A stretch of 64,000 bases of DNA from Sphingomicrobium aestuariivivum. Its GTDB lineage: Bacteria; Pseudomonadota; Alphaproteobacteria; Sphingomonadales; Sphingomonadaceae. The stretch covers positions 1,178,001 to 1,242,000 of the forward strand of contig NZ_CP102629.1 of the NCBI RefSeq assembly GCF_024721585.1. Direction: 5' to 3'. Under the pieces are notes generated by a model. That model ran no database searches. It saw only the letters and a list, made by a program, of their open reading frames with translations, and was not told where the DNA came from. Of the stretch, positions 7,199-14,762 are shown piece by piece. Position 1 is the first letter of the stretch, and the number at the start of each line of letters is the position of its first letter. A program made the translations under genes and the position numbers.

Positions 7199-7615
7199 AT
7201 GACCCATATCCACCCGACAAGGGAACAGCTCGCCGCCTTCCGCGCCCTGCCCACGGACGGGCCGATCGAGATGCTCAACCTGCTGCGCTTTCGCGAGCAG
7301 GCCCGCTATCCCGACGACCACCCCGCCGGGCCTTGTTCGGGCGCCGATGCCTATCACCGCTATCTCGATGCCGCGGGCACGGTGACCGCGCGTCTCGGCC
7401 TCGACGTCATCTGGTCGGCAACCCCCGCCCTCACCCTCATCGGCCCCGCCGACGAGGATTGGGACATGGCCTTCATCGCCCGCTACCCCGACGCTTCCGC
7501 CTTCCTCACCATGATCGCCGATCCCGACTACCAGGCCGCGACCGTCCACCGCACCGCCGCGCTCGCCGACAGCCGCCTCCTCCGCCTCGCCCCCATTGCA
7601 ATGCAGCGCGACTAG
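7199..7615 (+). CDS. DUF1330 family protein
   Basis: 138 residues with the features of DUF1330, a ferredoxin-like alpha/beta dimeric fold: an early PIEMLNLLRFREQA strand-helix, AYHRYLDAAGTV, and the late segment RYPDASAFLTMIADPDYQAA, where a D-P-x-Y/E motif is typical. The biochemical role of the family is unknown. The start at 7199 has GAAAGG about 8-9 nt upstream; an in-frame start at 7139 would add residues unlike the family. Cytoplasmic, no signal peptide. Its stop codon overlaps a palindrome that may control the next gene. Confidence 0.75.
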   Translation: MTHIHPTREQLAAFRALPTDGPIEMLNLLRFREQARYPDDHPAGPCSGADAYHRYLDAAGTVTARLGLDVIWSATPALTLIGPADEDWDMAFIARYPDASAFLTMIADPDYQAATVHRTAALADSRLLRLAPIAMQRD

Positions 7616-7636
7616 TGTATCGCATTAGCAATACAC
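7615..7636. promoter_or_regulatory. Imperfect palindrome GTGTAT-N10-ATACAC
   Basis: GTGTAT (7615-7620) and ATACAC (7631-7636) are exact inverted copies; an inner GC pair (GC at 7622-7623 and 7628-7629... separated by ATTA) is also symmetric. It sits just before the ribosome site of the gene at 7650, in a typical operator position. GntR/YtrA-type regulators bind GTGTAT...ATACAC-like sites, but no such regulator is present in the window. Confidence 0.4.
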
Positions 7637-7649
7637 CTAGGAGATGATG

Positions 7650-8150
7650 ATGTTGCTTTCCCTCGCCGCCACCCTCGCCGCCGCCGCACCCATGCCCGAG
7701 GGCGATGCGCTGACCGCGCAGATCGAGGCGCTCGATGCAAAGATGTTCTGGGCCGCCTTCGAAGGCTGCGACCCGACCGGTGTCGATGCCATTGTCGATG
7801 ACGGCTACCGCATGGTCCACGATCTCGTCGGCATCGCGGTGGAGAGCAAGGAGGACTTTGTCGCCTCGATGGAAAAGCAGTGCGCCGCCCGCGCCCCCGG
7901 CGGCGAGAATGAAGGCTATGCCAACCGCCGCCTCCTCACGCCCGGCTCACGGACCATCAAGAAGCTCGGTGACTGGGGCGCGCTCGAGGAAGCACACCAC
8001 CAGTTCTACGAGCGCCGCGCCGATGGCAGCTGGGAGCTGACCGGTGGCGGGCGCTACCTCCACCTCTGGCGCTGGACCGGCGAGGCCTTCGTCCTCAATG
8101 AAACGCTGAGCCTCGACCACGGCCCCGCCCCGCAATATCCGCCGCAATAG
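7650..8150 (+). CDS. Secreted NTF2/SnoaL-like (DUF4440-type) protein
   Basis: About 166 residues with a short signal peptide (MLLSLAATLAAAAPMP). The mature part resembles the DUF4440/SnoaL NTF2-like fold: EALDAKMFWAAFEGCDP, DDGYRMVHDLVG, and late strands YERRADGSWELTGGGRYLHLW. These are small cone-shaped domains, enzymatic or binding, often in the periplasm. Three consecutive ATGs lie at 7644, 7647 and 7650; AGGAG at 7639-7643 gives normal spacing only to the third. Preceded by a palindrome and followed closely by the DsrE-like gene. Confidence 0.65.
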   Translation: MLLSLAATLAAAAPMPEGDALTAQIEALDAKMFWAAFEGCDPTGVDAIVDDGYRMVHDLVGIAVESKEDFVASMEKQCAARAPGGENEGYANRRLLTPGSRTIKKLGDWGALEEAHHQFYERRADGSWELTGGGRYLHLWRWTGEAFVLNETLSLDHGPAPQYPPQ

Positions 8151-8161
8151 ACAGAGAGACG

Positions 8162-8674
8162 ATGATGATCCTCACGCTCGCGCTGATCGCCGCCCAGCCG
8201 GCCGACTGGCCCACCGGTCCCGTCATCACCGGTCACGGCCCCCACGCGCCGGTCGAGCTGACGTCGCCGATGCCAACGGATGTGACGCTCGCCCACGCCT
8301 TCGACAGCGCCGGGCTCACCGAGGATCATCACAATCGAACGCTGCAAAGCGCGGCGCGCTTCATCAACATGCATGCCGCCGCGGGCGTGGACCCCGGCAA
8401 CATCCGCCCCGCCGTCGTCATCCACGGCGCCGCGGTCTTCTCGGTCGTCTCGGATGCCCGCTTCGAGGCCAAACACGCCCACGCCGCCAACCCCAACCGC
8501 GAGCTCGTGGAGGCACTGCTGGCGGCGGGCACCCGCATCATCGTCTGCGGCCAGTCGGCGGCGGCGCAGGATGTCGCGACCGCCGATCTCCTGCCGGGCG
8601 TCGAGATGGCGCTGTCGGCGATGACCGCCCACGCCCTGCTCCAGCGCGAGGGCTATAGCATCAACCCTTTCTGA
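8162..8674 (+). CDS. DsrE/DsrF-like family protein, exported
   Basis: 170 residues. The N-terminus MMILTLALIAAQPA looks like a short signal peptide. The rest fits the DsrE-like fold: RFINMHAAAGVDPGNIRPAVVIHGAA, later NRELVEALLAAGTRIIVCGQSAA with the single conserved-position Cys, then DLLPGVEMALSAMTAHALLQREGY. DsrE-like proteins handle sulfur transfer or have unknown roles; one Cys in the expected loop is present, but no partner sulfur genes are nearby. Starts 11 bp after the NTF2-like gene and is probably co-transcribed with it. Confidence 0.7.
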   Translation: MMILTLALIAAQPADWPTGPVITGHGPHAPVELTSPMPTDVTLAHAFDSAGLTEDHHNRTLQSAARFINMHAAAGVDPGNIRPAVVIHGAAVFSVVSDARFEAKHAHAANPNRELVEALLAAGTRIIVCGQSAAAQDVATADLLPGVEMALSAMTAHALLQREGYSINPF

Positions 8675-8751
8675 ACCATCTTCGTTCGGCGGGGATTCAG
8701 GCAATCGGTGCTAACAGGCGAGTCAGTAAGAGAGAGAAGGGAGTAGCAACC

Positions 8752-8910
8752 GTGAAGACCACCGCCGCCGCCAGCATCCTCGCCGGTAGCCTCGCCTTCG
8801 TCGTGACCCGCGCCGTGCGCGAGCGCCGTGCCAATGACGATGACGCGCCGGTGCGCTTCGCCGATGCCGAGGAAAGCCCCTTCGTCCGCGCCGCCCGCGC
8901 CGTCGCCTAG
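8752..8910 (+). CDS. 52-residue GTG-start small protein
   Basis: A GTG frame with a good ribosome site (AAGGGAG about 9 nt upstream) encoding VKTTAAASILAGSLAFVVTR then a charged tail (RERRANDDDAPVRF) ending VRAARAVA. The N-terminal half is a short hydrophobic helix, so it may be membrane-associated. No family recognised. Its stop overlaps the stop of the convergent nuclease gene by 4 bases, the compact packing seen across this window. Confidence 0.5.
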   Translation: MKTTAAASILAGSLAFVVTRAVRERRANDDDAPVRFADAEESPFVRAARAVA

Positions 8911-9410
8911 CACCAGCCCTGTCGCTGCCCGCCGCGATAGGGCCGCGCCAGCCCGCGCCGGATCAAATGGTCGGCGACATCCTCGCCATCGCGCTCCAGC
9001 CGCCCCAGCCGCCGTCCGTATCGGTCCCGTTCCTCGACATAGTGGATCTCGAACGGCCCGCGATTGACCCAGCGCTGCAATTCGGCCCTCGCGGAAATCG
9101 CCAGCGCCCGCTCTGCCTCGCATTGCGGCCGCCCGATCTCCGCCGTGTCGAAGCCGACGACCCGGAGCGGCGCGCCGCCCGCCAGCCGGATGCTGTCGCC
9201 ATCCGAGATGCAGGCGGTGTCCGCCCCCGAGACCTCGCACAGCGGGAACCGGCCCGACATGGTCAGCACCTTTTCCTCCTCGCGAATGACCCGGGCCGGG
9301 TCGCGGAAAAAGGCGACCAGCATCAGGATCGCGAGCAGCACCAGCGGCCGCTTCAGTCCCGCCAGCCAGCGAAAACGACGACCCGCCCTTTTCCGATGAT
9401 GAAATTTCAA
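8907..9410 (-). CDS. Membrane-anchored thermonuclease (SNase-like) family protein
   Basis: 167 residues. After a basic N-terminus, a hydrophobic anchor (LVLLAILMLVAFF) precedes a staphylococcal-nuclease-like domain: ACISDGDSIRLAGGAPLRVVGFDTAEI, with D-G-D and the R-V-x-G-F-D-T-x-E active-site pattern (Arg and Glu present), then RDRYGRRLGRL containing the second Arg, and a C-terminal LIRRGLARPY. It probably cuts DNA/RNA outside the cytoplasm using Ca2+. The start is TTG at 9410 with GAGGCG seven bases upstream. A tiny frame ends at the same place (TTGA overlap). Confidence 0.75.
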   Translation of the reverse strand: MKFHHRKRAGRRFRWLAGLKRPLVLLAILMLVAFFRDPARVIREEEKVLTMSGRFPLCEVSGADTACISDGDSIRLAGGAPLRVVGFDTAEIGRPQCEAERALAISARAELQRWVNRGPFEIHYVEERDRYGRRLGRLERDGEDVADHLIRRGLARPYRGGQRQGWC

Positions 9411-9487
9411 TCGTTTCGCCTCGAAATACAGGAATCGTTAACCATATTAGGGTAGAACAAGAAGTTGAAAGCGACGGCTTTCTTCAT
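9407..9487 (-). CDS. Possible 26-residue leader peptide overlapping the nuclease start
   Basis: ATG frame encoding MKKAVAFNFLFYPNMVNDSC and ending SRRND. AGGGAA lies at normal spacing upstream. Its TGA overlaps the TTG start of the thermonuclease-like gene (TTGA), a typical translational-coupling arrangement. The peptide is N-terminally basic and hydrophobic. It is also antisense to the candidate sRNA at 9440-9542, so the reading is ambiguous. Confidence 0.35.
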   Translation of the reverse strand: MKKAVAFNFLFYPNMVNDSCISRRND

Positions 9488-9542
9488 GATGTTCCCTATG
9501 ATCTCGGGGCTGGGTCGCCAAGCGATCCGGCCCCATTTTTTT
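9440..9542 (+). ncRNA. Candidate small RNA ending in a strong intrinsic terminator
   Basis: No + strand gene feeds the very strong terminator at 9506-9542, which suggests a short independent transcript. Upstream of it are a GAAAGC-GACG-GCTTTC hairpin (9467-9482), an unpaired pyrimidine-rich linker, and a possible -10 element (CATATT, 9443-9448) without a clear -35. This hairpin-linker-terminator layout is that of trans-acting sRNAs. The alternative is a coding explanation on the other strand. Confidence 0.3.
9506..9542 (+). terminator. Strong intrinsic terminator
   Basis: GGGGC pairs with GCCCC, continued inward by a U-G wobble, GG/CC, a G-U wobble and TCGC/GCGA: a continuous 13-bp stem closed by a CAA triloop (9519-9521). 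It is followed by A and seven Ts. Only the + strand carries the U-tract. Confidence 0.8.
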
Positions 9543-9597
9543 GCCCTCTCCCCCGGGCCCGATTGACGCCGACCGCGCGCCTCGCCATGCCAGCGGC

Positions 9598-10599
9598 ATG
9601 CGCTTCTTCTCGGACAATGCCGCCCCCGCCTGCCAGCCCGTGATGGAGGCCCTCGTCGCCGCCAACCGGCTCGACACCGCCTATGACGGCGATGAGTGGT
9701 CGCAGAAGATGGACGCAGCCTTCTCCGACCTGTTCGAGACCGAGGTCGCGGCCATCTGGGTGTCGACCGGCACGGCTGCCAACTGCCTCGCGCTCGCCGC
9801 CCTCTGCCCGCCGTGGGGATCGGTGCTGTGCCACCGCATGGCGCATATCGAGCAGGACGAGGCGGGCGCGCCTGGCTTCTTCACCCATGGCGCCAAGCTG
9901 CACCTTCTCGACGGCCCCGGCGCCAAGGTCGACCCCGAGGCTGTCGATGCCGCGCTGGCCGCGATCCGCAAGGACGTCCACCAGGTCCAGCCCGCCTGCC
10001 TGTCGGTCACCAATGCCACCGAATATGGCCTCGCCTACGGCCGCGCCGAGATGGAGGCACTGGGTGCCAAGGCCAAGGAGCATGGCCTCCGTTTCCATGT
10101 CGACGGCGCGCGCTTTGCCAATGCGGTCGTCTCGACCGGCCGCTCGCCCGCCGAGTTGACGTGGAAGGCGGGTGTCGATGCGCTCTCCTTCGGCTTCATC
10201 AAGAATGGCGGCATGAACGCGGAGGCGCTGATCCTGTTCGACCGCGACCTCGCCAATGACATCAAGGTGATGAAGAAGCGCTCGGGCCACCTGCACTCGA
10301 AGGGCCGCTTCGCCGCCGCGCAGATCCTCGCCATGCTCGAGGGCGAGACATGGGTCGCCAATGCGAGCAATGCCAACAAGGCGGCGAGCATCCTCGCCGA
10401 GGCCTGCGGCGATCGCCTCGTCTATCCGGTCGAGGCCAATGAGTTGTTCGTGAAGATGACGCCGAAGGAAGCCGCCAGCCTGCGGGACGAGGGTTTCGAC
10501 TTCTACGACTGGGCGGCAGGCGAAGTGCGCTTCGTCACCAGCTGGGACCAGGACATGGACGCGGTCCGGTCCTTCGCCGAGGCGATCGCCGCCCTATGA
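9598..10599 (+). CDS. Low-specificity L-threonine aldolase family PLP enzyme
   Basis: 333 residues, beta-eliminating-lyase/threonine-aldolase family (fold type I PLP enzyme cleaving L-threonine or allo-threonine to glycine and acetaldehyde). It starts MRFFSDNAAPACQPVMEA. The substrate/PLP segment RFHVDGARFANAV and the PLP-lysine region LSFGFIKNGGMNAEALI are visible. The family motif is usually S-F-G-G/x-T-K-N-G; here I replaces T before the Lys. The start at 9598 is the first Met at the family N-terminus, although an in-frame TTG exists at 9541. Its stop overlaps the transporter gene start by 4 bases (ATGA). Confidence 0.85.
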   Translation: MRFFSDNAAPACQPVMEALVAANRLDTAYDGDEWSQKMDAAFSDLFETEVAAIWVSTGTAANCLALAALCPPWGSVLCHRMAHIEQDEAGAPGFFTHGAKLHLLDGPGAKVDPEAVDAALAAIRKDVHQVQPACLSVTNATEYGLAYGRAEMEALGAKAKEHGLRFHVDGARFANAVVSTGRSPAELTWKAGVDALSFGFIKNGGMNAEALILFDRDLANDIKVMKKRSGHLHSKGRFAAAQILAMLEGETWVANASNANKAASILAEACGDRLVYPVEANELFVKMTPKEAASLRDEGFDFYDWAAGEVRFVTSWDQDMDAVRSFAEAIAAL

Positions 10600-11531
10600 G
10601 CCTGCCCACCGACGGCCTCCGGCAGGTCGCGCTGCCCTTCGTCATCTTCACGCTGATCTGGGGCTCGACCTGGATCGTCATCAAGGACCAGCTCGGCGTC
10701 GTGCCCGCGCCATGGTCGGTGACCTACCGCTTCATCATCGCGGCGGCCGGCATGGCGCTGGTCGCGCGCTGGAAGGGCGAGAGCCTGAAGCCCACCCCGG
10801 GGTTCCTCGGCGCCGCAGCCATCGTCGGGCTGAGCCAGTTCTGCTTCAACTTCAACGGCGTCTATGCCGCCGAGCATCACATCACCTCGGGGCTGGTCGC
10901 GACCGTCTTCGCGCTGCTGATGCTGCCCAATGCGCTGCTCGGCTGGTGGTGGCTCGGCCAGCGTCCCAACGCCCGCTTCATCCTCGCCACGCTGGTGGCG
11001 ACCGCGGGCATTGGTCTCCTTTTCCTCCACGAGCTGCGCGAGCGGCCCGACCTCACGCTCACCGCCCTGATGATCGGGGTCGGCTGGACGATCTTCGCCC
11101 TGCTCGCGGCAGCGGTCAGCAACGTCTACCAGGCGCGCGACAGCGTGAAGCGCTTCCCGCTCTTCTCGCTCCTCGCCTGGGCGATGGCGATCGGCGCGGT
11201 GGCCGATGGGATCATCGCCTATGCCCTGCACGGCGCGCCCACGGTGGAGTGGCGATGGGGCTATTGGGCGGGGCTGTTGTGGCTCGCCATTGCCGCTTCG
11301 GTCGTCTGCTTCTCGCTTTATTATCCGGTGGTGCGCCGCATCGGACCGGGCAAGGCGGCCTATTCCTCCGCCATGGTGCCGATCGTCGCCATGGCACTCT
11401 CGACCCTGTTCGAGGGTTTTCGCTGGACAAGCCTGAGCCTTGCCGGGGCGGGGGTGGCCTTTCTCGGCCTCGTCCTCGCGCTCTGGTCGCGCCAGCGCCC
11501 GATGAAAGTGACCAACCCCGACGCGGGGTGA
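10596..11531 (+). CDS. DMT superfamily transporter (EamA domains)
   Basis: 311 residues, ten predicted transmembrane helices in two EamA repeats. The first repeat starts FVIFTLIWGSTWIVIKDQLG, the hallmark of this family (W-G-S-x-W/F). The second ends AGAGVAFLGLVLALWSRQ. These inner-membrane carriers usually export amino acids or metabolites. Translational coupling to the threonine-aldolase-like gene (ATGA overlap) suggests an amino-acid related substrate, but that is inference. Confidence 0.85.
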   Translation: MSLPTDGLRQVALPFVIFTLIWGSTWIVIKDQLGVVPAPWSVTYRFIIAAAGMALVARWKGESLKPTPGFLGAAAIVGLSQFCFNFNGVYAAEHHITSGLVATVFALLMLPNALLGWWWLGQRPNARFILATLVATAGIGLLFLHELRERPDLTLTALMIGVGWTIFALLAAAVSNVYQARDSVKRFPLFSLLAWAMAIGAVADGIIAYALHGAPTVEWRWGYWAGLLWLAIAASVVCFSLYYPVVRRIGPGKAAYSSAMVPIVAMALSTLFEGFRWTSLSLAGAGVAFLGLVLALWSRQRPMKVTNPDAG

Positions 11532-11554
11532 GATTTAGAAATGGAGTTTTCGAC

Positions 11555-14164
11555 ATGGCCGATGCACGCATGAACCCCGAGGCGCCGCCTGCGCCCGACC
11601 ATGCCGCCATCTATGCGAAGGACTATCAGCCGCCCGCATGGTGGGTCCGCCATGTCGATCTCGACATGGACCTGTCGCCCGAAACGGCACGGGTGCGCGC
11701 CACTCTCGATGTCGAGAAGAACAGCGGCGGGCCGCTCCGGCTCGCGGGCGACGGGTTGAAGCCGCTTACCGTGCAGGTCGACGGGCAGGATGCACGCTGG
11801 ACATTGGATGGCGATGATCTCGTCATCGAGCTGTCGGGCGAGCGCCACGAGATCGTCACTACCGTCGAATTCGATCCCAGCGCCAATACCCAGCTGATGG
11901 GGCTCTACGCCTCGGGCGGCCTGCTCTGCACCCAGTGCGAGAGCGAGGGCTTCCGCCGCATCACCTTCCACCCCGATCGCCCCGACGTGCTGTCGACCTA
12001 TTCGGTCACCATGCATGCCGACGAGGCGGCCTTCCCCATCCTCTTGGCCAACGGCAACAAGGTCGCGGAAGGGCAAGGCGAGGACGGGCGCCACTGGGCG
12101 CGCTGGGAAGACCCCTTCCCCAAGCCCAGCTATCTCTTCGCGATGGTCGCTGGCGACCTGTCGGCGAACTCGGACAGCTTCACCACGATGAGCGGGCGCA
12201 AGGTCGACCTCAACATCTGGGTGCGCGAGAAGGACCTGCCGCTCACCGCCCATGCCATGCAGGCCCTGAAGGACAGCATGAAGTGGGACGAGGAGACCTA
12301 CGGGCGCGAATATGACCTCGACCTGTTCAACATCGTCGCCGTCGACGATTTCAACTTCGGCGCGATGGAGAACAAGGGGCTCAACATCTTCAACTCGCGC
12401 TACATCCTCGCCGATGCCGAGACCGCGACCGATTTCGATTTCGACAATATCGCGGGCGTCGTGGCGCACGAATATTTCCACAACTGGTCGGGCAATCGCG
12501 TCACCTGCCGCGACTGGTTCCAGCTCTCGCTGAAGGAGGGTTTCACCGTCTTCCGCGACCAGTGTTTTTCGCAGGACATGAACTCCGAAGCGGTCAAGCG
12601 CATCGAGGACGTGCGGCTGCTGCGCGCCATCCAGTTCCCCGAGGACAATGGCCCGCTCGCCCATCCGGTGCGGCCCGAAAGCTATATCGAGATCTCGAAC
12701 TTCTACACCGCCACCGTCTACAATAAGGGCGCCGAGCTCATCCGCATGATGCGCACCATCCTCGGCCCCGACAAATTCCGCGCGGGCTCGGACCTCTATT
12801 TCGAGCGCCATGACGGCGAGGCGGCGACCTGCGAGGATTTCGTCCGCGCGATGGAGGATGCCAGCGGGGTCGACCTCGCCCAGTTCCGCCTGTGGTACAG
12901 CCAGGCGGGCACGCCGCGGGTGAGCGCACATCTCGACCATGACGAGGCCGCGGGGCGCTGCACCCTCAAGCTCGCGCAGGAAGTGCCTGACACGCCGGGC
13001 CAGACGGACAAGGCGCCGATGGCCATTCCCCTGAAGCTCGCGCTGCTCGACCCGCAGAACGGCGCCGAGGTGGCGGGCGGCGAACAGCTCGTCATGCTCA
13101 CCGGGCCCGAGCAGAGCATCAGCTATGAGGCGGTGGGCGATGCCTGCCCGATCCTGTCGATCAACCGCGATTTCTCCGCGCCGATCGTCCTAAAGTCGGA
13201 CCGCACCGACGAGGAACTGGCCGCGCTCGCCCGCGTCGACGGCAATGCCTTCGCGCGCTACGAGGCGCTGCAGGAGCTGGCCTTGCGCGCGATGATCCCC
13301 GCGATCGAGCAGGATGCGCCGGTCGACCCTTCCCCCGTCATCGCGGCGATCGAGGCGACGCTCGGGGACCCCGCGCTCGACACCGCTTTCAAGGCCGAAG
13401 CGGTCCTGCTGCCGTCGGAGAGCATGATCGGCGAGCGGCTCGACCTCATCGACCCCGACAAGGTGCACGAGGTCCGGCGCGGCCTGTCGAACGCCATCGG
13501 CAAGGCGCTGGCGCCGCAGTTCGAGAAGATCCTCGAGGGCGAGCGACCCGCGGGCGATGACCTGTCGGTCGAGGCCAAGGGGCGCCGCGCGCTCAGGAAC
13601 ATCGCGCTCGGCTATCTCGCCTCGGGCGATGCGACAGCGGGGGCGAAGGCCGCCAAGGCACAATATGACAGCGCCACCGGCATGACCGAGCGGCAGGGCG
13701 CGATGGCGGTGCTCGCCAATCTCGACCAGCCGCAGCGGGTCGAAGCGCTGGGCGATTTCTACGCCCGCTACAAGGACAACAATCTCGTCCTCGACAAATG
13801 GTTCGGGCTTCAGGCGCGGGCCGAGCGCGAGGGCACGCTCGAGGAAGTGGCGCGGCTGTCGGAGCATCCCGACTTCACGCTGAAGAACCCCAACCGGCTG
13901 CGCTCGCTGATGGGCAATTTCACCGCCAACCAGTGGGTCTTCCATCATGCCTCGGGGCGCGGTTACGAAATGCTCGCGGACATGATCATCGCCGCCGACA
14001 AGCTCAACCCGCAGGTCGCGGCGCGCCTCGTGCCGCCGCTCGGCCGGTGGAAGCGGTTCGAAGCGAAGCGCGCCGAGCAGATGCGCGCGGCGTTGAAGAA
14101 GGTCGTGGAGACGGAAGGGCTGTCGAAGGACGTCTTCGAACAGGTGTCGAAGAGCCTCGGCTAG
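11555..14164 (+). CDS. pepN: Aminopeptidase N (M1 zinc metallopeptidase)
   Basis: 869 residues, the length of E. coli PepN. The substrate-anchoring exopeptidase motif GAMEN is in FNFGAMENKGLNIF, and the zinc site HEYFH-x18-E is in VVAHEYFHNWSGNRVT followed by LKEGFTVFRDQ. The N-terminal beta saddle and long C-terminal helical domain are present. It removes N-terminal residues from peptides in the cytoplasm. The frame is open far upstream (to 10712) across the transporter gene in a different frame; I start at the ATG at 11555, where the family begins (MADARMNPEAPPAPDH). It lies 23 bp after the transporter gene. Confidence 0.95.
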   Translation: MADARMNPEAPPAPDHAAIYAKDYQPPAWWVRHVDLDMDLSPETARVRATLDVEKNSGGPLRLAGDGLKPLTVQVDGQDARWTLDGDDLVIELSGERHEIVTTVEFDPSANTQLMGLYASGGLLCTQCESEGFRRITFHPDRPDVLSTYSVTMHADEAAFPILLANGNKVAEGQGEDGRHWARWEDPFPKPSYLFAMVAGDLSANSDSFTTMSGRKVDLNIWVREKDLPLTAHAMQALKDSMKWDEETYGREYDLDLFNIVAVDDFNFGAMENKGLNIFNSRYILADAETATDFDFDNIAGVVAHEYFHNWSGNRVTCRDWFQLSLKEGFTVFRDQCFSQDMNSEAVKRIEDVRLLRAIQFPEDNGPLAHPVRPESYIEISNFYTATVYNKGAELIRMMRTILGPDKFRAGSDLYFERHDGEAATCEDFVRAMEDASGVDLAQFRLWYSQAGTPRVSAHLDHDEAAGRCTLKLAQEVPDTPGQTDKAPMAIPLKLALLDPQNGAEVAGGEQLVMLTGPEQSISYEAVGDACPILSINRDFSAPIVLKSDRTDEELAALARVDGNAFARYEALQELALRAMIPAIEQDAPVDPSPVIAAIEATLGDPALDTAFKAEAVLLPSESMIGERLDLIDPDKVHEVRRGLSNAIGKALAPQFEKILEGERPAGDDLSVEAKGRRALRNIALGYLASGDATAGAKAAKAQYDSATGMTERQGAMAVLANLDQPQRVEALGDFYARYKDNNLVLDKWFGLQARAEREGTLEEVARLSEHPDFTLKNPNRLRSLMGNFTANQWVFHHASGRGYEMLADMIIAADKLNPQVAARLVPPLGRWKRFEAKRAEQMRAALKKVVETEGLSKDVFEQVSKSLG

Positions 14165-14180
14165 CGGCTAGTAAGCGCCT

Positions 14181-14762
14181 TTAATTTCCGGTGGTGATCC
14201 AGGTGGCGACGTCGCTCGCCACCCGGTTCGCTGCGCGGTTCAAGGCCGGCGCAACGTCGGTCGAATAGCCGAGCGCGGGTTCGCGTGCCTCGAAACGGCG
14301 GCTGGCGACGCGGTCACCGTCGGCCCACAGCGCTTCATAGCCCACCACCACTTCGTTCGTGTCGGCATCGAAGCCGAAACGATAGAGCGTGCCGGTGACC
14401 TTGAGCGCCGGCACCTGGTCTTGCTGGCGCGGGTCGACGACGAGCAGGTCGGTCGAGCGGTAGACGGTCTCGGACACGAGCTGCTGGAACAGGTTATCGG
14501 GACTGTCGACCAGCAGCAGGTCCTGGATATAGGCGACCGCCGTACCGCCGCGGAAGGCGGCGACGCGGGTGGTGGCGAGCGCCTCGGGCGTCAGCGGCAC
14601 CGCGAAGGTGACGGCGCGGTCGCGGCGCACGGTCGTGGCCGGTTCGGGCGCGCTCGAGGCGAGCGTGGTGAGCGAGGCGGGCGGATCCTCGCCGCCCAGC
14701 TTGGGCAGCCCGCACGAGGCGAGCGCGAGCGTCATCGCGGCAATCGTGAAAGCGCGGATCAT
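14181..14762 (-). CDS. ABC-type transport auxiliary lipoprotein (PqiC/Mla-associated)
   Basis: 193 residues. Signal peptide with lipobox LASC (lipidated Cys17): MIRAFTIAAMTLALASCGLP. The rest matches the auxiliary lipoprotein family found with MlaD-type operons: VPLTPEALATTRVAAFRGGT, then LFQQLVSETVYRSTDLLVVD and VASRRFEAREP. These periplasmic lipoproteins assist lipid transfer between the membranes. The start overlaps the mlaD stop by 4 bases (ATGA). Last gene of the four-gene operon. Convergent with pepN. Confidence 0.85.
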   Translation of the reverse strand: MIRAFTIAAMTLALASCGLPKLGGEDPPASLTTLASSAPEPATTVRRDRAVTFAVPLTPEALATTRVAAFRGGTAVAYIQDLLLVDSPDNLFQQLVSETVYRSTDLLVVDPRQQDQVPALKVTGTLYRFGFDADTNEVVVGYEALWADGDRVASRRFEAREPALGYSTDVAPALNRAANRVASDVATWITTGN

